A DNA stretch of 26,692 bases, from positions 1-26,692 of the forward strand of contig CAKRJM010000006.1 in assembly GCA_934351765.1 (NCBI GenBank). Reading direction: 5' to 3'. Shown piece by piece: positions 7,640 through 15,864 of the stretch (the stretch's first letter is position 1; each line of letters starts with the position of its first letter). The notes under the pieces are model-generated. The model was given only the letters and a program-made list of their open reading frames with translations. It made no database searches and had not been told where the DNA came from. The stretch is from an uncultured Lachnospiraceae bacterium. GTDB lineage: Bacteria; Bacillota; Clostridia; Lachnospirales; Lachnospiraceae. Both the position numbers and the translations under genes were made by a program.

Positions 7640-9163
7640 ATGAATTATTTAATCGGAATTGATCTTGGAACCTCTGCAACGAAGACAGTCCTGTTTGATG
7701 AAAACGGAACGGTGATCGCTTCCGCATCAAGGGAATATCCCATGTATCAGCCTCAGAACGGCTGGGCAGAGCAGAAGCCGGAAGACTGGAGAGAGGCTGC
7801 GCTGGAAACCATCACCAGAGTGGTGAAGGAATCCGGTGTTGATAAGGATGAGATCAAGGGAATCGGTATTTCCGGCCAGATGCATGGCCTTGTGATGTTA
7901 GATGAAAACAACGAAGTGATCCGTCCTTCGATCATCTGGTGTGATCAGAGAACCGCAAAGGAATGTGAGGAAATTACAGAAAAGGTCGGAAAAGAGCGTC
8001 TGATTGAGATCACAGCGAACCCGGCGCTGACCGGTTTTACGGCCTCCAAGATTCTCTGGGTGAGAAATCATGAGCCGGAAAACTATGCGAAGTGCCGTCA
8101 TATCCTGCTGCCCAAGGATTATGTACGTCTGATCCTGACGGGAGAGTATGCAACCGAGGTGTCTGATGCGTCAGGTATGCAGCTTCTGGATGTGCCGAAC
8201 CGCTGCTGGTCCGACGAGGTTCTGGAAAAGCTGGATATTGATAAGCGTATGCTGGCAAAGGTTTATGAGTCCCCGGAGGTGACCGGAACGATTCTGCCTG
8301 AGATCGCGGCAGTGACCGGACTTTCCGAAAAAACGGTGGTAGTCGGCGGTGCCGGAGATAATGCAGCAGCAGCGGTAGGAACCGGTGTGGTGAAAGACGG
8401 ACGTGCCTTTACGACCATCGGAACCAGCGGCGTTGTGTTTGCCCACAGCAAAAATGTCACTATTGATCCCAAGGGAAGAGTCCATACCTTCTGCTGCGCG
8501 GTGCCCGGCTGCTGGCATGTTATGGGCGTTACCCAGGGGGCAGGACTTTCTCTTCAGTGGTTCCGCAATAATTTCTGCCAGGACTACATGGAAAAGGCAA
8601 AAGAAGAGGGCTGTGATGCCTACGATTATATCAACCGCGATGTGGAGAGCGTATCGCTGGGAGCAGATCGTCTGATCTATCTGCCGTATCTGATGGGAGA
8701 GCGGACTCCGCATCTGGATCCGGACTGCAGAGGTGTGTTCTTTGGCCTTTCCGCGATCCATACCAGAAAGCATATGCTTCGTGCCGTGATGGAGGGCGTA
8801 TCCTATTCCATGAAGGACTGCAATGACATTCTGAAAGAAATGGGCGTAGAGGTTGATGACATGATGGCCTGCGGAGGCGGCGGAAGAAGTGCCGTGTGGC
8901 GCCAGATGCTTGCAGATATGTATGGCTGTACCGTAAAGACTGTTACGGCGAAGGAAGGGCCGGCTCTTGGCGTGGCAATCCTGGCCGGTGTGGGCGCCGG
9001 AATCTATGACAGCGTAGAGGCTGCCTGCGAGAAGATGATCCATACGGACAAGTCCTGTGATTCCATTCCGGAGCATACCGCAAAGTATGAGGAATATCAT
9101 AAGATCTATAAGAACCTTTACACCTGCCTGAAGGATCAGTACAAGGAACTGGCAAAGCTGTAA
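7640..9163 (+). CDS. xylB: Xylulokinase
   Basis: This 507-residue FGGY-family sugar kinase phosphorylates D-xylulose to xylulose 5-phosphate using ATP, feeding xylose into the pentose phosphate pathway in the cytoplasm. Visible motifs are the N-terminal phosphate loop GIDLGTSATKT, GISGQMHGLV, IIWCDQRT, SDASGMQLLDV (a xylulokinase-like signature), VGGAGDNAAAAVGTG and the C-terminal GGGGRSAVWRQMLADM. GGGAGGAAA precedes the ATG. No xylose isomerase, transporter or XylR is next to it, so substrate specificity rests on sequence alone; other FGGY kinases, such as those for ribulose or glycerol, are less likely. The next gene is convergent. Confidence 0.9.
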   Translation: MNYLIGIDLGTSATKTVLFDENGTVIASASREYPMYQPQNGWAEQKPEDWREAALETITRVVKESGVDKDEIKGIGISGQMHGLVMLDENNEVIRPSIIWCDQRTAKECEEITEKVGKERLIEITANPALTGFTASKILWVRNHEPENYAKCRHILLPKDYVRLILTGEYATEVSDASGMQLLDVPNRCWSDEVLEKLDIDKRMLAKVYESPEVTGTILPEIAAVTGLSEKTVVVGGAGDNAAAAVGTGVVKDGRAFTTIGTSGVVFAHSKNVTIDPKGRVHTFCCAVPGCWHVMGVTQGAGLSLQWFRNNFCQDYMEKAKEEGCDAYDYINRDVESVSLGADRLIYLPYLMGERTPHLDPDCRGVFFGLSAIHTRKHMLRAVMEGVSYSMKDCNDILKEMGVEVDDMMACGGGGRSAVWRQMLADMYGCTVKTVTAKEGPALGVAILAGVGAGIYDSVEAACEKMIHTDKSCDSIPEHTAKYEEYHKIYKNLYTCLKDQYKELAKL

Positions 9164-9184
9164 TCATCGGATGGATGATTAAAA

Positions 9185-9206
9185 AGAATCCTGCCTGCAG
9201 GATTCT
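9185..9206 (-). terminator. Second hairpin downstream of argH
   Basis: AGAATCCTG and CAGGATTCT pair over nine bases around a four-base loop. On the minus strand the stem is followed by TTTTAATC, so it can act as a back-up terminator for the argH operon. On the plus strand there is no T-run after it, so it is a poor terminator for xylB. Confidence 0.5.
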
Positions 9207-9221
9207 CTGCTGAAATAAAAA

Positions 9222-9247
9222 GGGGATTCCCGTTTGCGGGAATCCCC
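9222..9247 (-). terminator. Rho-independent terminator of the csbB-yfhO-argH operon
   Basis: GGGGATTCCCG and CGGGAATCCCC form a perfect 11-base stem with a four-base loop. Read on the minus strand it is followed by TTTTTATTTC, the classical U-tract. It lies about 25 bases after the argH stop codon. Confidence 0.8.
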
Positions 9248-9272
9248 AAATGATAAACGTTCGTATACAATT

Positions 9273-10646
9273 CTAATTTTCTAACATTTTATGATACTGC
9301 TCGGCGGCCTGCTTCATGACCGAGGGGCCGGGAGCACCAATGGTCGTCCGTTTTTCCACACAGGTCTTTAAGCTGATCGCGTCATAAATATCAGATTCAA
9401 ATACGGGGCTGATGGCCTTGTATTCTTCCAGAGTCATATCATCCAGAGAAATTCCCTTATCCAGGCAGAACAGAACCAGCTGACCGACGATTCCATGAGC
9501 ATCACGGAACGGAACCCCATGGTTTACCAGGTAATCTGCGGCATCGGTGGCGTTGGTAAAGCCGTTCATGGCACTCTTTTTCATAATATCCTTGTGGAAG
9601 CGCATGGTATCGATCATGCCGGTGAACAGGGCGATGCAGCCCTTTGTGGTATCGATGGCGTCAAATACCATTTCCTTGTCCTCCTGCATATCTTTATTGT
9701 ATGCCAGCGGGATGCCCTTCATGGTTGTCAGGATCGAGGTCAGAGCGCCGTAGACACGGCCGGTCTTACCGCGGACCAGCTCGGCAATATCCGGATTCTT
9801 TTTCTGAGGCATAATGGAACTTCCGGTGCTGTAAGCATCATCCAATTCTACAAACTGGTACTCGTTGGAGTTCCAGAGAATGATCTCTTCTGAGAAACGG
9901 CTCAGATGCATCATGATGGTTGCCATGGCACTGCAGAGCTCGATCAGATAGTCACGGTCGGAAACAGAATCCATACTGTTTCTGGTTGCACAGTCAAAAT
10001 CCAGAAGAGATGCGGTATATTCCCGATCCAGAGGATAGGTAGTTCCGGCGAGTGCACCGGCGCCCAGCGGACAGGTATTCATGCGCTTGCGGATATCTGC
10101 CAGACGGCTCCGGTCACGGAGAAACATTTCAAAGTAAGCACCAAAGTGGTGAGCGACGGTGACAGGCTGAGCCTTCTGTAAATGGGTGAATCCAGGCATA
10201 TAAGTTTCCAGATTTTCATCAATGATCCGCAGGATCGTGGTAAGCAGATCCTTTAAGAGTGCATCCAGCTCGCCGATTTCGTCCCGGATATAAAGCTTCA
10301 TGTCCAGAGCAACCTGATCGTTTCGGCTTCTGCCGGTATGCAGCTTCTTTCCCACATCGCCGACCCGCTCGATCAGTGTGGCTTCCACAAAGCTGTGGAT
10401 ATCTTCCGCGGTGGGATCAATCTCCAGCCGTCCGGCTTTCACATCATCCAGGATTCCTTCCAGGCCGTTTCGGATCTCCGTCATTTCCGCTTCTGTTAAA
10501 ATTCCCTGTTTTGCCAGCATGGTTACATGGGCGATGCTGCCGCGGATGTCCTGCTTATAAAATCTCTGGTCAAAAGAGATCGAAGCGTTAAAATGGTCTA
10601 CCAGTGCGTTTTCTTCTTTTGTGAAGCGTCCTCCCCACAATTTCAT
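9273..10646 (-). CDS. argH: Argininosuccinate lyase
   Basis: ArgH has 457 residues, the usual length, and splits argininosuccinate into arginine and fumarate in the last step of arginine synthesis (cytoplasm, homotetramer). The N-terminal MKLWGGRF, the motif HTGRSRNDQVALDMKLY, THLQKAQPVTVAHH and the fumarase/aspartase superfamily signature SSIMPQKKNPD (around residue 277, with the catalytic serine) are all present. The ATG (10644-10646) overlaps the TGA of the upstream yfhO-like gene as ATGA, so translation is likely coupled to that gene. argG is not in the window. It is unusual for argH to be the distal gene of a cell-envelope glycosylation operon; the operon ends at the terminator pair after it. 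Confidence 0.97.
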   Translation of the reverse strand: MKLWGGRFTKEENALVDHFNASISFDQRFYKQDIRGSIAHVTMLAKQGILTEAEMTEIRNGLEGILDDVKAGRLEIDPTAEDIHSFVEATLIERVGDVGKKLHTGRSRNDQVALDMKLYIRDEIGELDALLKDLLTTILRIIDENLETYMPGFTHLQKAQPVTVAHHFGAYFEMFLRDRSRLADIRKRMNTCPLGAGALAGTTYPLDREYTASLLDFDCATRNSMDSVSDRDYLIELCSAMATIMMHLSRFSEEIILWNSNEYQFVELDDAYSTGSSIMPQKKNPDIAELVRGKTGRVYGALTSILTTMKGIPLAYNKDMQEDKEMVFDAIDTTKGCIALFTGMIDTMRFHKDIMKKSAMNGFTNATDAADYLVNHGVPFRDAHGIVGQLVLFCLDKGISLDDMTLEEYKAISPVFESDIYDAISLKTCVEKRTTIGAPGPSVMKQAAEQYHKMLEN

Positions 10647-13423
10647 GATTCCTGTTCCTCACTTTCTGCTGTTTCATTTATCTGAGTTTCTGTTTTATCT
10701 GTAATGGTTTCAGAAGGCTGTTCCGTGGTGATAACGTTGTTTGTGTTTGTGGACTGCGTTTCCGAATCAGGCTGTTTATTAGAAGTCGATTCAGAGCCGG
10801 AGCCGTCAGAGGCTGTGCTTTTACCGGGAATTTCCGGCTGCTTTATCAGTACCCGCTTTGTTCCCCGGAGGGCCGCCCGCCGTTCTGCTTCTGCCGAGCG
10901 CTGATTTTCAGACAGTTCCTGATCCTGCGCAGAGAGTGCCAGCTGATGCTTGTGGTAAGCCCTTGTGCTCAGGACCAGAAGGATCAGAAGAATCAGGGAA
11001 ACCACAGAAATCAGGATTCCAAGTCCCATGCCATCGGGGCAGTAGGTCAGTTCCACGGAATGAGAACCGGCGCTTACAGGGATTGCAAGCATGGTGTCTG
11101 CAATGGTCTGCGGCTCCACTTCGATGCCGTCTACCTTGACAGTCCAGCCGGTCTCATAGGGAATGGAGGTGTATAACAGACCGCTTTCGGAGGCGGTTAC
11201 CCGTCCGGTTACCGTGGTGTCGGAATAGCTGTCTACGGTGAACGGCTCACTGCCCAGGTTTTTGATACAGGTCTGTAATGCATCCAGATTAAGCCGGTAA
11301 ACATTGGCAGTGAAGTTTTCCTCCGACTGTTCTGTGGTCAGGGTGATGGAAGAACCGGCCTCATAGTATCCGAGATCCAGCAGATATCCGCGGTTTACAT
11401 TGGAAAAGCTTTTGGTATTGCCGGCAGAGGATACGGACACATCCTTGATCGAGGTGTTTGTTACATCCACATAATAGAAGCCGTTCCCGGAGATACTGAT
11501 GGTATATTTCCCCGTGGAGGAGGCTCCGTCCCTGGTAAGCATCAGAATATCATCGGCGCCCGCTGCCTGTGCCAGAGAATTCTGGTTATCCACCGGATTC
11601 AGCAGCTTATAATCCCAGAGGCTTTCAAAATCAGAGGAAACCATGAAACCGATGGGAAGGGAATACTTGTTTTCATAGAGCGTTACCTCTCCGTCCGTCA
11701 TCTTTTCCGTGTAAAGCCCGCTGGCAAGGGGCGTGGTGGACAAGGTGTATTTTACACCAAGGATCGCAGAGGTCAGCGGAGTAGCACCGGAAAAACTGTA
11801 GGCATTGGTATTTCCCTCCAGTCCCAGAGCCTTATACAGATCACTTAAATGCGCATTGGCGGTGGAGGAAAAGAGGGAAGCAGACCGGTAACCGGCCAGT
11901 GCAGCATCGTTCTTTGTTTTTCGGCTGACCTTTTCCATTCGGAACAGGGAAGAATCTTCTTTGTCGATCGATTCAGAGAGCCGGCGGAAGGAATCCTGAT
12001 TTTCCAGGTAAGCAGTCCGGTTTACTGTTGAAACACTGGTGACAGCCGTATCCATGCTGGCTTCCACAGCTACCAGGGTAAAGGCAAGGATCGCCAGGGT
12101 GGGGGCCCAGGCTTTTCGGTTTTTATGATAATACAGAAGCAGGGTGTAAAGACCAACGAGAGCCAGAGTCACATAATAGACCTTGAAGTCAAAGGTATCC
12201 ACCGTGATGATGGCTTCACAGAGGAAAATAAAGATCACAACGCCCCAGAAGCTTCCCGTAAGCTGTGCCGCAGTGTTGGCGCGGATATGCCGGTATCCCT
12301 CATAACACATGGTAAGCAGGACAATGATATAAAGGAATGACTGGCGGGCCGGAAGACTGTTGGGGAAATGGAATCCATGCCAGATAAAGTTCGGAATGTT
12401 CAGGGAAAATCCGAGAAGCATAACGAACAGCAGGATCCCCTTCACGATCTTTTCCCGTTTGGGGATTTCCCTGTTCATCATATAGAGCGGAAACAGCAGA
12501 AGAACTGCCACGCCGCAGTAGATGTTAGGCCAGTGATCCAGCCCGGTCTCTGTTTCCACATTGACAAAGTGACGCGCCAGCATTTCAAAACAGGAGAAAT
12601 AGGAAGTAAGCGTCTTGGGGAAACTTACGTCACCGGAGGCTGTCAGCTTCAGGGCGAACAGAACCGGAATCAGCAGGAATGCGGCGAGACCGCCGGATAA
12701 CAGCGAATAGATGGCAAAGTTAACACATTTCTTAAAGAAACCGCTGTGATCCCGTTCCATGACCATCAGTGCGATAAAATAGATCACCATGAAAATACAC
12801 ATCATAATGGAAATGTAATAGTTGGTGATAATGGAAAGTGCCAGGGACAGGCAGTAAAGCAGACATTTATCTTCTTTGACAAGCTGTTCCAGACCAAGCA
12901 TGACGATGGGAGCCAGGATCAGGCAGTCCAGCCACATGATATTCCAGCTGTAAGCTGCCATATAGGCAGACAGGGCATAAAAGATGGCAAAGAACGCGAT
13001 CCCGAGATCTCTTGTCTTGAAGCGTCGGCTCAAATACCAGGAAAATGCCAGTCCGGAAAGGCCGATCTTTATGACGATCAGGTAAGTCATAAACTCGATC
13101 AGCAGGCTCTGGGGAACCAGAAATACCAGCCAGTTTACCGGGCTTGCCAGATAGTAGGCATAGAGCGGAGCAAAGTTGGACCCCATTCCGATGTTCCAGG
13201 AATAGAGCAGGGAGCCGCCATGCTTCAGCTTCTCCATGAATTCATTCATGAACGGTGTATACTGGTGGTACATATCCGTCCGGAGAAAGCTGTTGTCGCC
13301 GAAGGGAAAGATCCCCCGCTGGACAAAGATCCCGATCATAATAAGGACCGGGATAAAAAAGGAAAGGAGAAAGGGAGCTTTCTCCAGGAGTGTTGTTTTT
13401 TTACGGGTGCGAAGCTGTTTCAT
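10643..13423 (-). CDS. YfhO-family membrane glycosyltransferase
   Basis: This is a polytopic membrane protein of 926 residues. It has about a dozen hydrophobic segments in the first 450 residues, an extracytoplasmic region of about 330 residues, a final membrane segment (GLGILISVVSLILLILLVLS) and a hydrophilic tail. The N-terminal NSFLRTDMYHQYTPF is characteristic of the YfhO (GT-C type) family. In Bacillus and Listeria, YfhO-like proteins transfer a sugar from an undecaprenyl-phosphate carrier, made by a CsbB-like enzyme, onto a cell-envelope polymer such as lipoteichoic acid. Here the gene starts six bases after a csbB-like gene, which supports that role; the acceptor is unknown. The last 95 residues or so are rich in Ser, Thr, Glu and Gln and look disordered. 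The 3' end overlaps argH as ATGA. Confidence 0.85.
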   Translation of the reverse strand: MKQLRTRKKTTLLEKAPFLLSFFIPVLIMIGIFVQRGIFPFGDNSFLRTDMYHQYTPFMNEFMEKLKHGGSLLYSWNIGMGSNFAPLYAYYLASPVNWLVFLVPQSLLIEFMTYLIVIKIGLSGLAFSWYLSRRFKTRDLGIAFFAIFYALSAYMAAYSWNIMWLDCLILAPIVMLGLEQLVKEDKCLLYCLSLALSIITNYYISIMMCIFMVIYFIALMVMERDHSGFFKKCVNFAIYSLLSGGLAAFLLIPVLFALKLTASGDVSFPKTLTSYFSCFEMLARHFVNVETETGLDHWPNIYCGVAVLLLFPLYMMNREIPKREKIVKGILLFVMLLGFSLNIPNFIWHGFHFPNSLPARQSFLYIIVLLTMCYEGYRHIRANTAAQLTGSFWGVVIFIFLCEAIITVDTFDFKVYYVTLALVGLYTLLLYYHKNRKAWAPTLAILAFTLVAVEASMDTAVTSVSTVNRTAYLENQDSFRRLSESIDKEDSSLFRMEKVSRKTKNDAALAGYRSASLFSSTANAHLSDLYKALGLEGNTNAYSFSGATPLTSAILGVKYTLSTTPLASGLYTEKMTDGEVTLYENKYSLPIGFMVSSDFESLWDYKLLNPVDNQNSLAQAAGADDILMLTRDGASSTGKYTISISGNGFYYVDVTNTSIKDVSVSSAGNTKSFSNVNRGYLLDLGYYEAGSSITLTTEQSEENFTANVYRLNLDALQTCIKNLGSEPFTVDSYSDTTVTGRVTASESGLLYTSIPYETGWTVKVDGIEVEPQTIADTMLAIPVSAGSHSVELTYCPDGMGLGILISVVSLILLILLVLSTRAYHKHQLALSAQDQELSENQRSAEAERRAALRGTKRVLIKQPEIPGKSTASDGSGSESTSNKQPDSETQSTNTNNVITTEQPSETITDKTETQINETAESEEQES

Positions 13424-13429
13424 AAAAAA

Positions 13430-14386
13430 TTATTTCCCTTTCTTTTCGGACTCGTGCAGATCAAGATTGGTCTGTTTTACAATGTAGATGGGACGATCCT
13501 TGGCTTCCATGTAAATATGGGCGATGTATTCGCCGAGGATTCCAATGGAAAGCTCAATAATTCCGCCGAGGAACAGAACGGCACATAAGGTCGTGACATA
13601 GCCCGGAACATCAATTCCAAAGATCAGTGTCTGGATCAATGTGATCAGAATATAGATAAATGCCACGATGGAGATCACGAAACCGACGCCGGAAACCAGG
13701 CGTAGCGGAGCGATGGAAAAGGAGGTGATTCCGTCTATGGCGTATTTGAACAGTCCGCGGAAGCTCCATTTGGTGGTGCCCATGGTCCGTTCCACATTTT
13801 CGTAGGGATACCACTTCGTATCGAAGCCGACCCAGGCGAAGATCCCTTTGGAAAACCGTTCCACTTCCGAAAGCTTTAAAATGGAATCGACCATCTGGCG
13901 TGTCATGATCCGGAAATCTACCGCAGCCTGCGGCATTTTTACATCGGTCATGTGGTTGCTCAGCCTGTAAAACAGGTTGGAAAAGGCGCTTCGGATTTTT
14001 GATTCCCCGGCGCGGGTGGTACGTCTTGCGGCAGCACAGTCATATCCCTCTTCGATCCCCTTCATCATTTCCGGGATCATTGCAGGCGGGTGCTGGAGAT
14101 CAGCATCCATGACGATGACCAGATCGCCGGTGGTATGAGAAAGACCGGCATACATGGCTGCTTCTTTTCCAAAGTTCCTGGAAAAGGAAATATAACGGAC
14201 GTTGTCATGGGCGGCCGCCAGCTCTTTCATCTTAGTGAGCGTGGAATCGCGGCTTCCATCATCAACCAATATATAAGTAAACGAATAGCCTGCCATGGCG
14301 GAAACGATGCCGTCCGTCACCTGGTAAAAGGTTTCGAGTACTTCTTCCTCGTTATAGCAGGGCACAACAATATCAACGGTTTTCAT
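13430..14386 (-). CDS. csbB: CsbB/GtrB-like family 2 glycosyltransferase
   Basis: This 318-residue enzyme has the GT2 fold: VVPCYNEEE at residues 8-15, VDDGS (41-45) and the metal-binding DAD (94-96) within VMDADLQHPP. Two C-terminal membrane helices follow (about 227-255 and 267-291), then EYIAHIYMEAKDRPIYIV, typical of polyprenyl-phosphate glycosyltransferases. It should load a sugar onto undecaprenyl phosphate at the inner face of the membrane. The neighbour yfhO starts six bases downstream, matching the CsbB-YfhO arrangement of Bacillus. The third component, a GtcA-like flippase, is not in the window. The sugar cannot be told from sequence; GlcNAc is the Bacillus precedent. It is the first gene of its operon, with a promoter and a structured leader upstream. 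Confidence 0.88.
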   Translation of the reverse strand: MKTVDIVVPCYNEEEVLETFYQVTDGIVSAMAGYSFTYILVDDGSRDSTLTKMKELAAAHDNVRYISFSRNFGKEAAMYAGLSHTTGDLVIVMDADLQHPPAMIPEMMKGIEEGYDCAAARRTTRAGESKIRSAFSNLFYRLSNHMTDVKMPQAAVDFRIMTRQMVDSILKLSEVERFSKGIFAWVGFDTKWYPYENVERTMGTTKWSFRGLFKYAIDGITSFSIAPLRLVSGVGFVISIVAFIYILITLIQTLIFGIDVPGYVTTLCAVLFLGGIIELSIGILGEYIAHIYMEAKDRPIYIVKQTNLDLHESEKKGK

Positions 14387-14415
14387 ATAAAGGCCTCATT
14401 CTTAAACAGATTCTT

Positions 14416-14436
14416 CCGCCGGTCCCGGCGGTTTTT
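14416..14436 (+). terminator. GC-rich hairpin with T-run, antisense to the csbB leader
   Basis: CCGCCG, a GTCC loop and CGGCGG are followed by TTTTT when read on the plus strand, the opposite direction to csbB. On the csbB transcript the same sequence forms a hairpin between the promoter and the start codon. It may stop antisense transcription or shape the csbB leader. Confidence 0.4.
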
Positions 14437-14469
14437 GTGCCATCAGTTTCTGAACCGACACTAACCTCT

Positions 14470-14498
14470 ATTGTAGTATACCCATCTCTAAAAGTAAA
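14470..14498 (-). promoter_or_regulatory. SigA-type promoter of the csbB-yfhO-argH operon
   Basis: On the minus strand TTTACT (14498-14493) and TACAAT (14475-14470) are separated by 17 bases. They match the consensus at four and five of six positions. The leader to the csbB start would be about 75 bases and contains the GC-rich hairpin. No equally good promoter is visible for the divergent SSB-like gene in the rest of this spacer (14499-14652). Confidence 0.5.
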
Positions 14499-14652
14499 TG
14501 AAGAAAAATTGAAAATTTTATGTATAAAAAACGGAAGAAACGAATACACATAATATTAGCCTGAATGAGCGGATATCTTTGTTCTGCAGGAACGTGGAAC
14601 AGATATTCCTGAGCAGTCAGAAAGACGAAGCAGTGTGAAAGGAGAAATACGA

Positions 14653-15279
14653 ATGTCAGAGAAAATTATGGAAAACAACAAGGTTACGGTGATCGGAGAG
14701 ATCATTTCCGGTTTTACGTTCAGTCATGAGGTTTTTGGGGAGGGATTCTACCTGACAGAGATTTCCATCAGCCGTCTCAGTGAGCAGGTCGATGTGATCC
14801 CGCTTTTAATATCTGAGCGGCTTCTGGATGTGACCGGCGATTATACCGGGATGCTGGTGGAGGCTTCCGGGCAGTTCCGTTCCTATAACCGCCATGAAGG
14901 AACAAAAAACCGTCTGATCCTGTCGGTGTTTGTGCGGGAGATCGCATTTCTGGAGGAATTTCATGACTGTACAAAAACCAATCAGATCTTCCTGGACGGA
15001 TACATATGCAAGGCTCCGGTCTATCGGAAGACACCGCTGGGAAGGGAGATTGCCGATCTTTTGGTGGCGGTGAACCGGCCCTACGGAAAATCGGATTACA
15101 TTCCATGCATCGCCTGGGGCAGGAATGCACGTTATGCGTCCGGCTTTGAAGTCGGCAGCAGGATCTGTGTCTGGGGCAGGGTCCAGAGCCGTGAATACGT
15201 AAAGCGGACCGGGGAAAATGAGAGTGAAAAACGGACTGCTTATGAGGTGTCGGTCAGCAAACTGGAATGGGTTGAATAG
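14653..15279 (+). CDS. SSB-like protein with two OB-fold halves
   Basis: ATG 14653 is chosen because AAAGGAGAAA lies just upstream; a GTG at 14635 has no such site. The protein has 208 residues. The C-terminal half (about 110-208) resembles bacterial single-stranded DNA-binding proteins: IFLDGYICKAPVYRKTPLG, ADLLVAVNRPYGKSDYIPC, IAWGRNARYA and a GRVQSREYVK strand. The N-terminal half (about 8-105) has a similar strand pattern (KVTVIGEIISGFTFSHE and VEASGQFRSYNRHEGTKNRL) and may be a second, more diverged OB-fold. The usual acidic SSB tail (DDDIPF type) is absent; the chain ends KLEWVE. It is not beside rpsF/rpsR, so it is unlikely to be the housekeeping ssb. A role in DNA binding is inferred from the fold, and the specific process is unknown. 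Confidence 0.7.
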   Translation: MSEKIMENNKVTVIGEIISGFTFSHEVFGEGFYLTEISISRLSEQVDVIPLLISERLLDVTGDYTGMLVEASGQFRSYNRHEGTKNRLILSVFVREIAFLEEFHDCTKTNQIFLDGYICKAPVYRKTPLGREIADLLVAVNRPYGKSDYIPCIAWGRNARYASGFEVGSRICVWGRVQSREYVKRTGENESEKRTAYEVSVSKLEWVE

Positions 15280-15305
15280 CAAAGGGAAATACGGGGGGAA
15301 TAGAG

Positions 15306-15334
15306 TTGCATTCTAAGAAGAACGGTGGTAAAAT
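15306..15334 (+). promoter_or_regulatory. Candidate promoter for the corrinoid adenosyltransferase gene
   Basis: TTGCAT (15306-15311) and TAAAAT (15329-15334) are 17 bases apart. The -10 box is one mismatch from consensus and the -35 box three. It lies about 35 bases before the start codon, between the SSB-like gene and the adenosyltransferase. Confidence 0.5.
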
Positions 15335-15369
15335 GTAGGGAAATATGACAGTACGACCTGGAGGAAAGT

Positions 15370-15864
15370 ATGAAAAAAGGAATGATTCAGGTGCTTTGCG
15401 GAGAAGGAAGCGGAAAAAGTGCCTGTGCCATAGGCCTGGCTGTAAAAGCTGCGGGGAGGAACCAGAATATTGTGATCATTCAGTTCCTGAAGGGCCGAAG
15501 CGAAGAAAATGAGATAAGCAGACGGCTGGAGCCGGAGATCAAGGTGTTTTCTTTTGAAAAACTGGATCGTCCTTATGCAGAGCTGTCCAAGGAGGAACAG
15601 TCCGAGGAGGCAGCCAATATGCGGAACGGTGTGAATTTCGCAAAAAAGGTGCTTTCTACAAGAGATTGTGATGTCCTGATCCTGGATGAGATCCTGGGCC
15701 TGGTGGATCATGGGATCATCGAAAGCGGGGATATTGCAAGGCTTCTGGAAGCGCGGGATGAGGATGTAGATATTATTATGACAGGAATCGTATTCCCGGA
15801 GGAATTGTATCCATTGGTGGACCGGGTCACAAGAATTGACTCCGTGGATATGAAAGAAGGATAG
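15370..15864 (+). CDS. cobO: CobA/BtuR-type corrinoid adenosyltransferase
   Basis: The protein has 164 residues and is a P-loop enzyme. It carries GEGSGKS (11-17), then AIGLAVKAAG, IVIIQFLKG and the Walker B-like CDVLILDEI, in the order and spacing of CobA/CobO/BtuR proteins. These attach the 5'-deoxyadenosyl group of ATP to cob(I)alamin to form coenzyme B12. The P-loop differs from the more common GxGKGKTT: here Ser replaces one Lys, and Ser replaces Thr after the catalytic Lys. The length is a little short for the family, mostly because the N-terminal extension is missing. GGAGG precedes the ATG. The 3' end runs into a tandem repeat. No other cobalamin gene or B12 riboswitch is visible, so it may serve salvage. 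Confidence 0.8.
   Translation: MKKGMIQVLCGEGSGKSACAIGLAVKAAGRNQNIVIIQFLKGRSEENEISRRLEPEIKVFSFEKLDRPYAELSKEEQSEEAANMRNGVNFAKKVLSTRDCDVLILDEILGLVDHGIIESGDIARLLEARDEDVDIIMTGIVFPEELYPLVDRVTRIDSVDMKEG

Noticed and set aside
5142..7730. Two long minus-strand frames opposite the Ig-repeat gene
   Set aside because: They have Cys-, Arg- and Phe-rich unnatural composition and no ribosome-binding sites; the plus strand encodes the repeat protein.
8171..9100. Minus-strand frame of 309 codons inside xylB
   Set aside because: It lies fully opposite a well-conserved xylulokinase gene.
12746..13588. Plus-strand frame of 280 codons opposite yfhO and csbB
   Set aside because: It is rich in His, Gln and Lys, as expected for the antisense of membrane-helix codons, and crosses two real genes.
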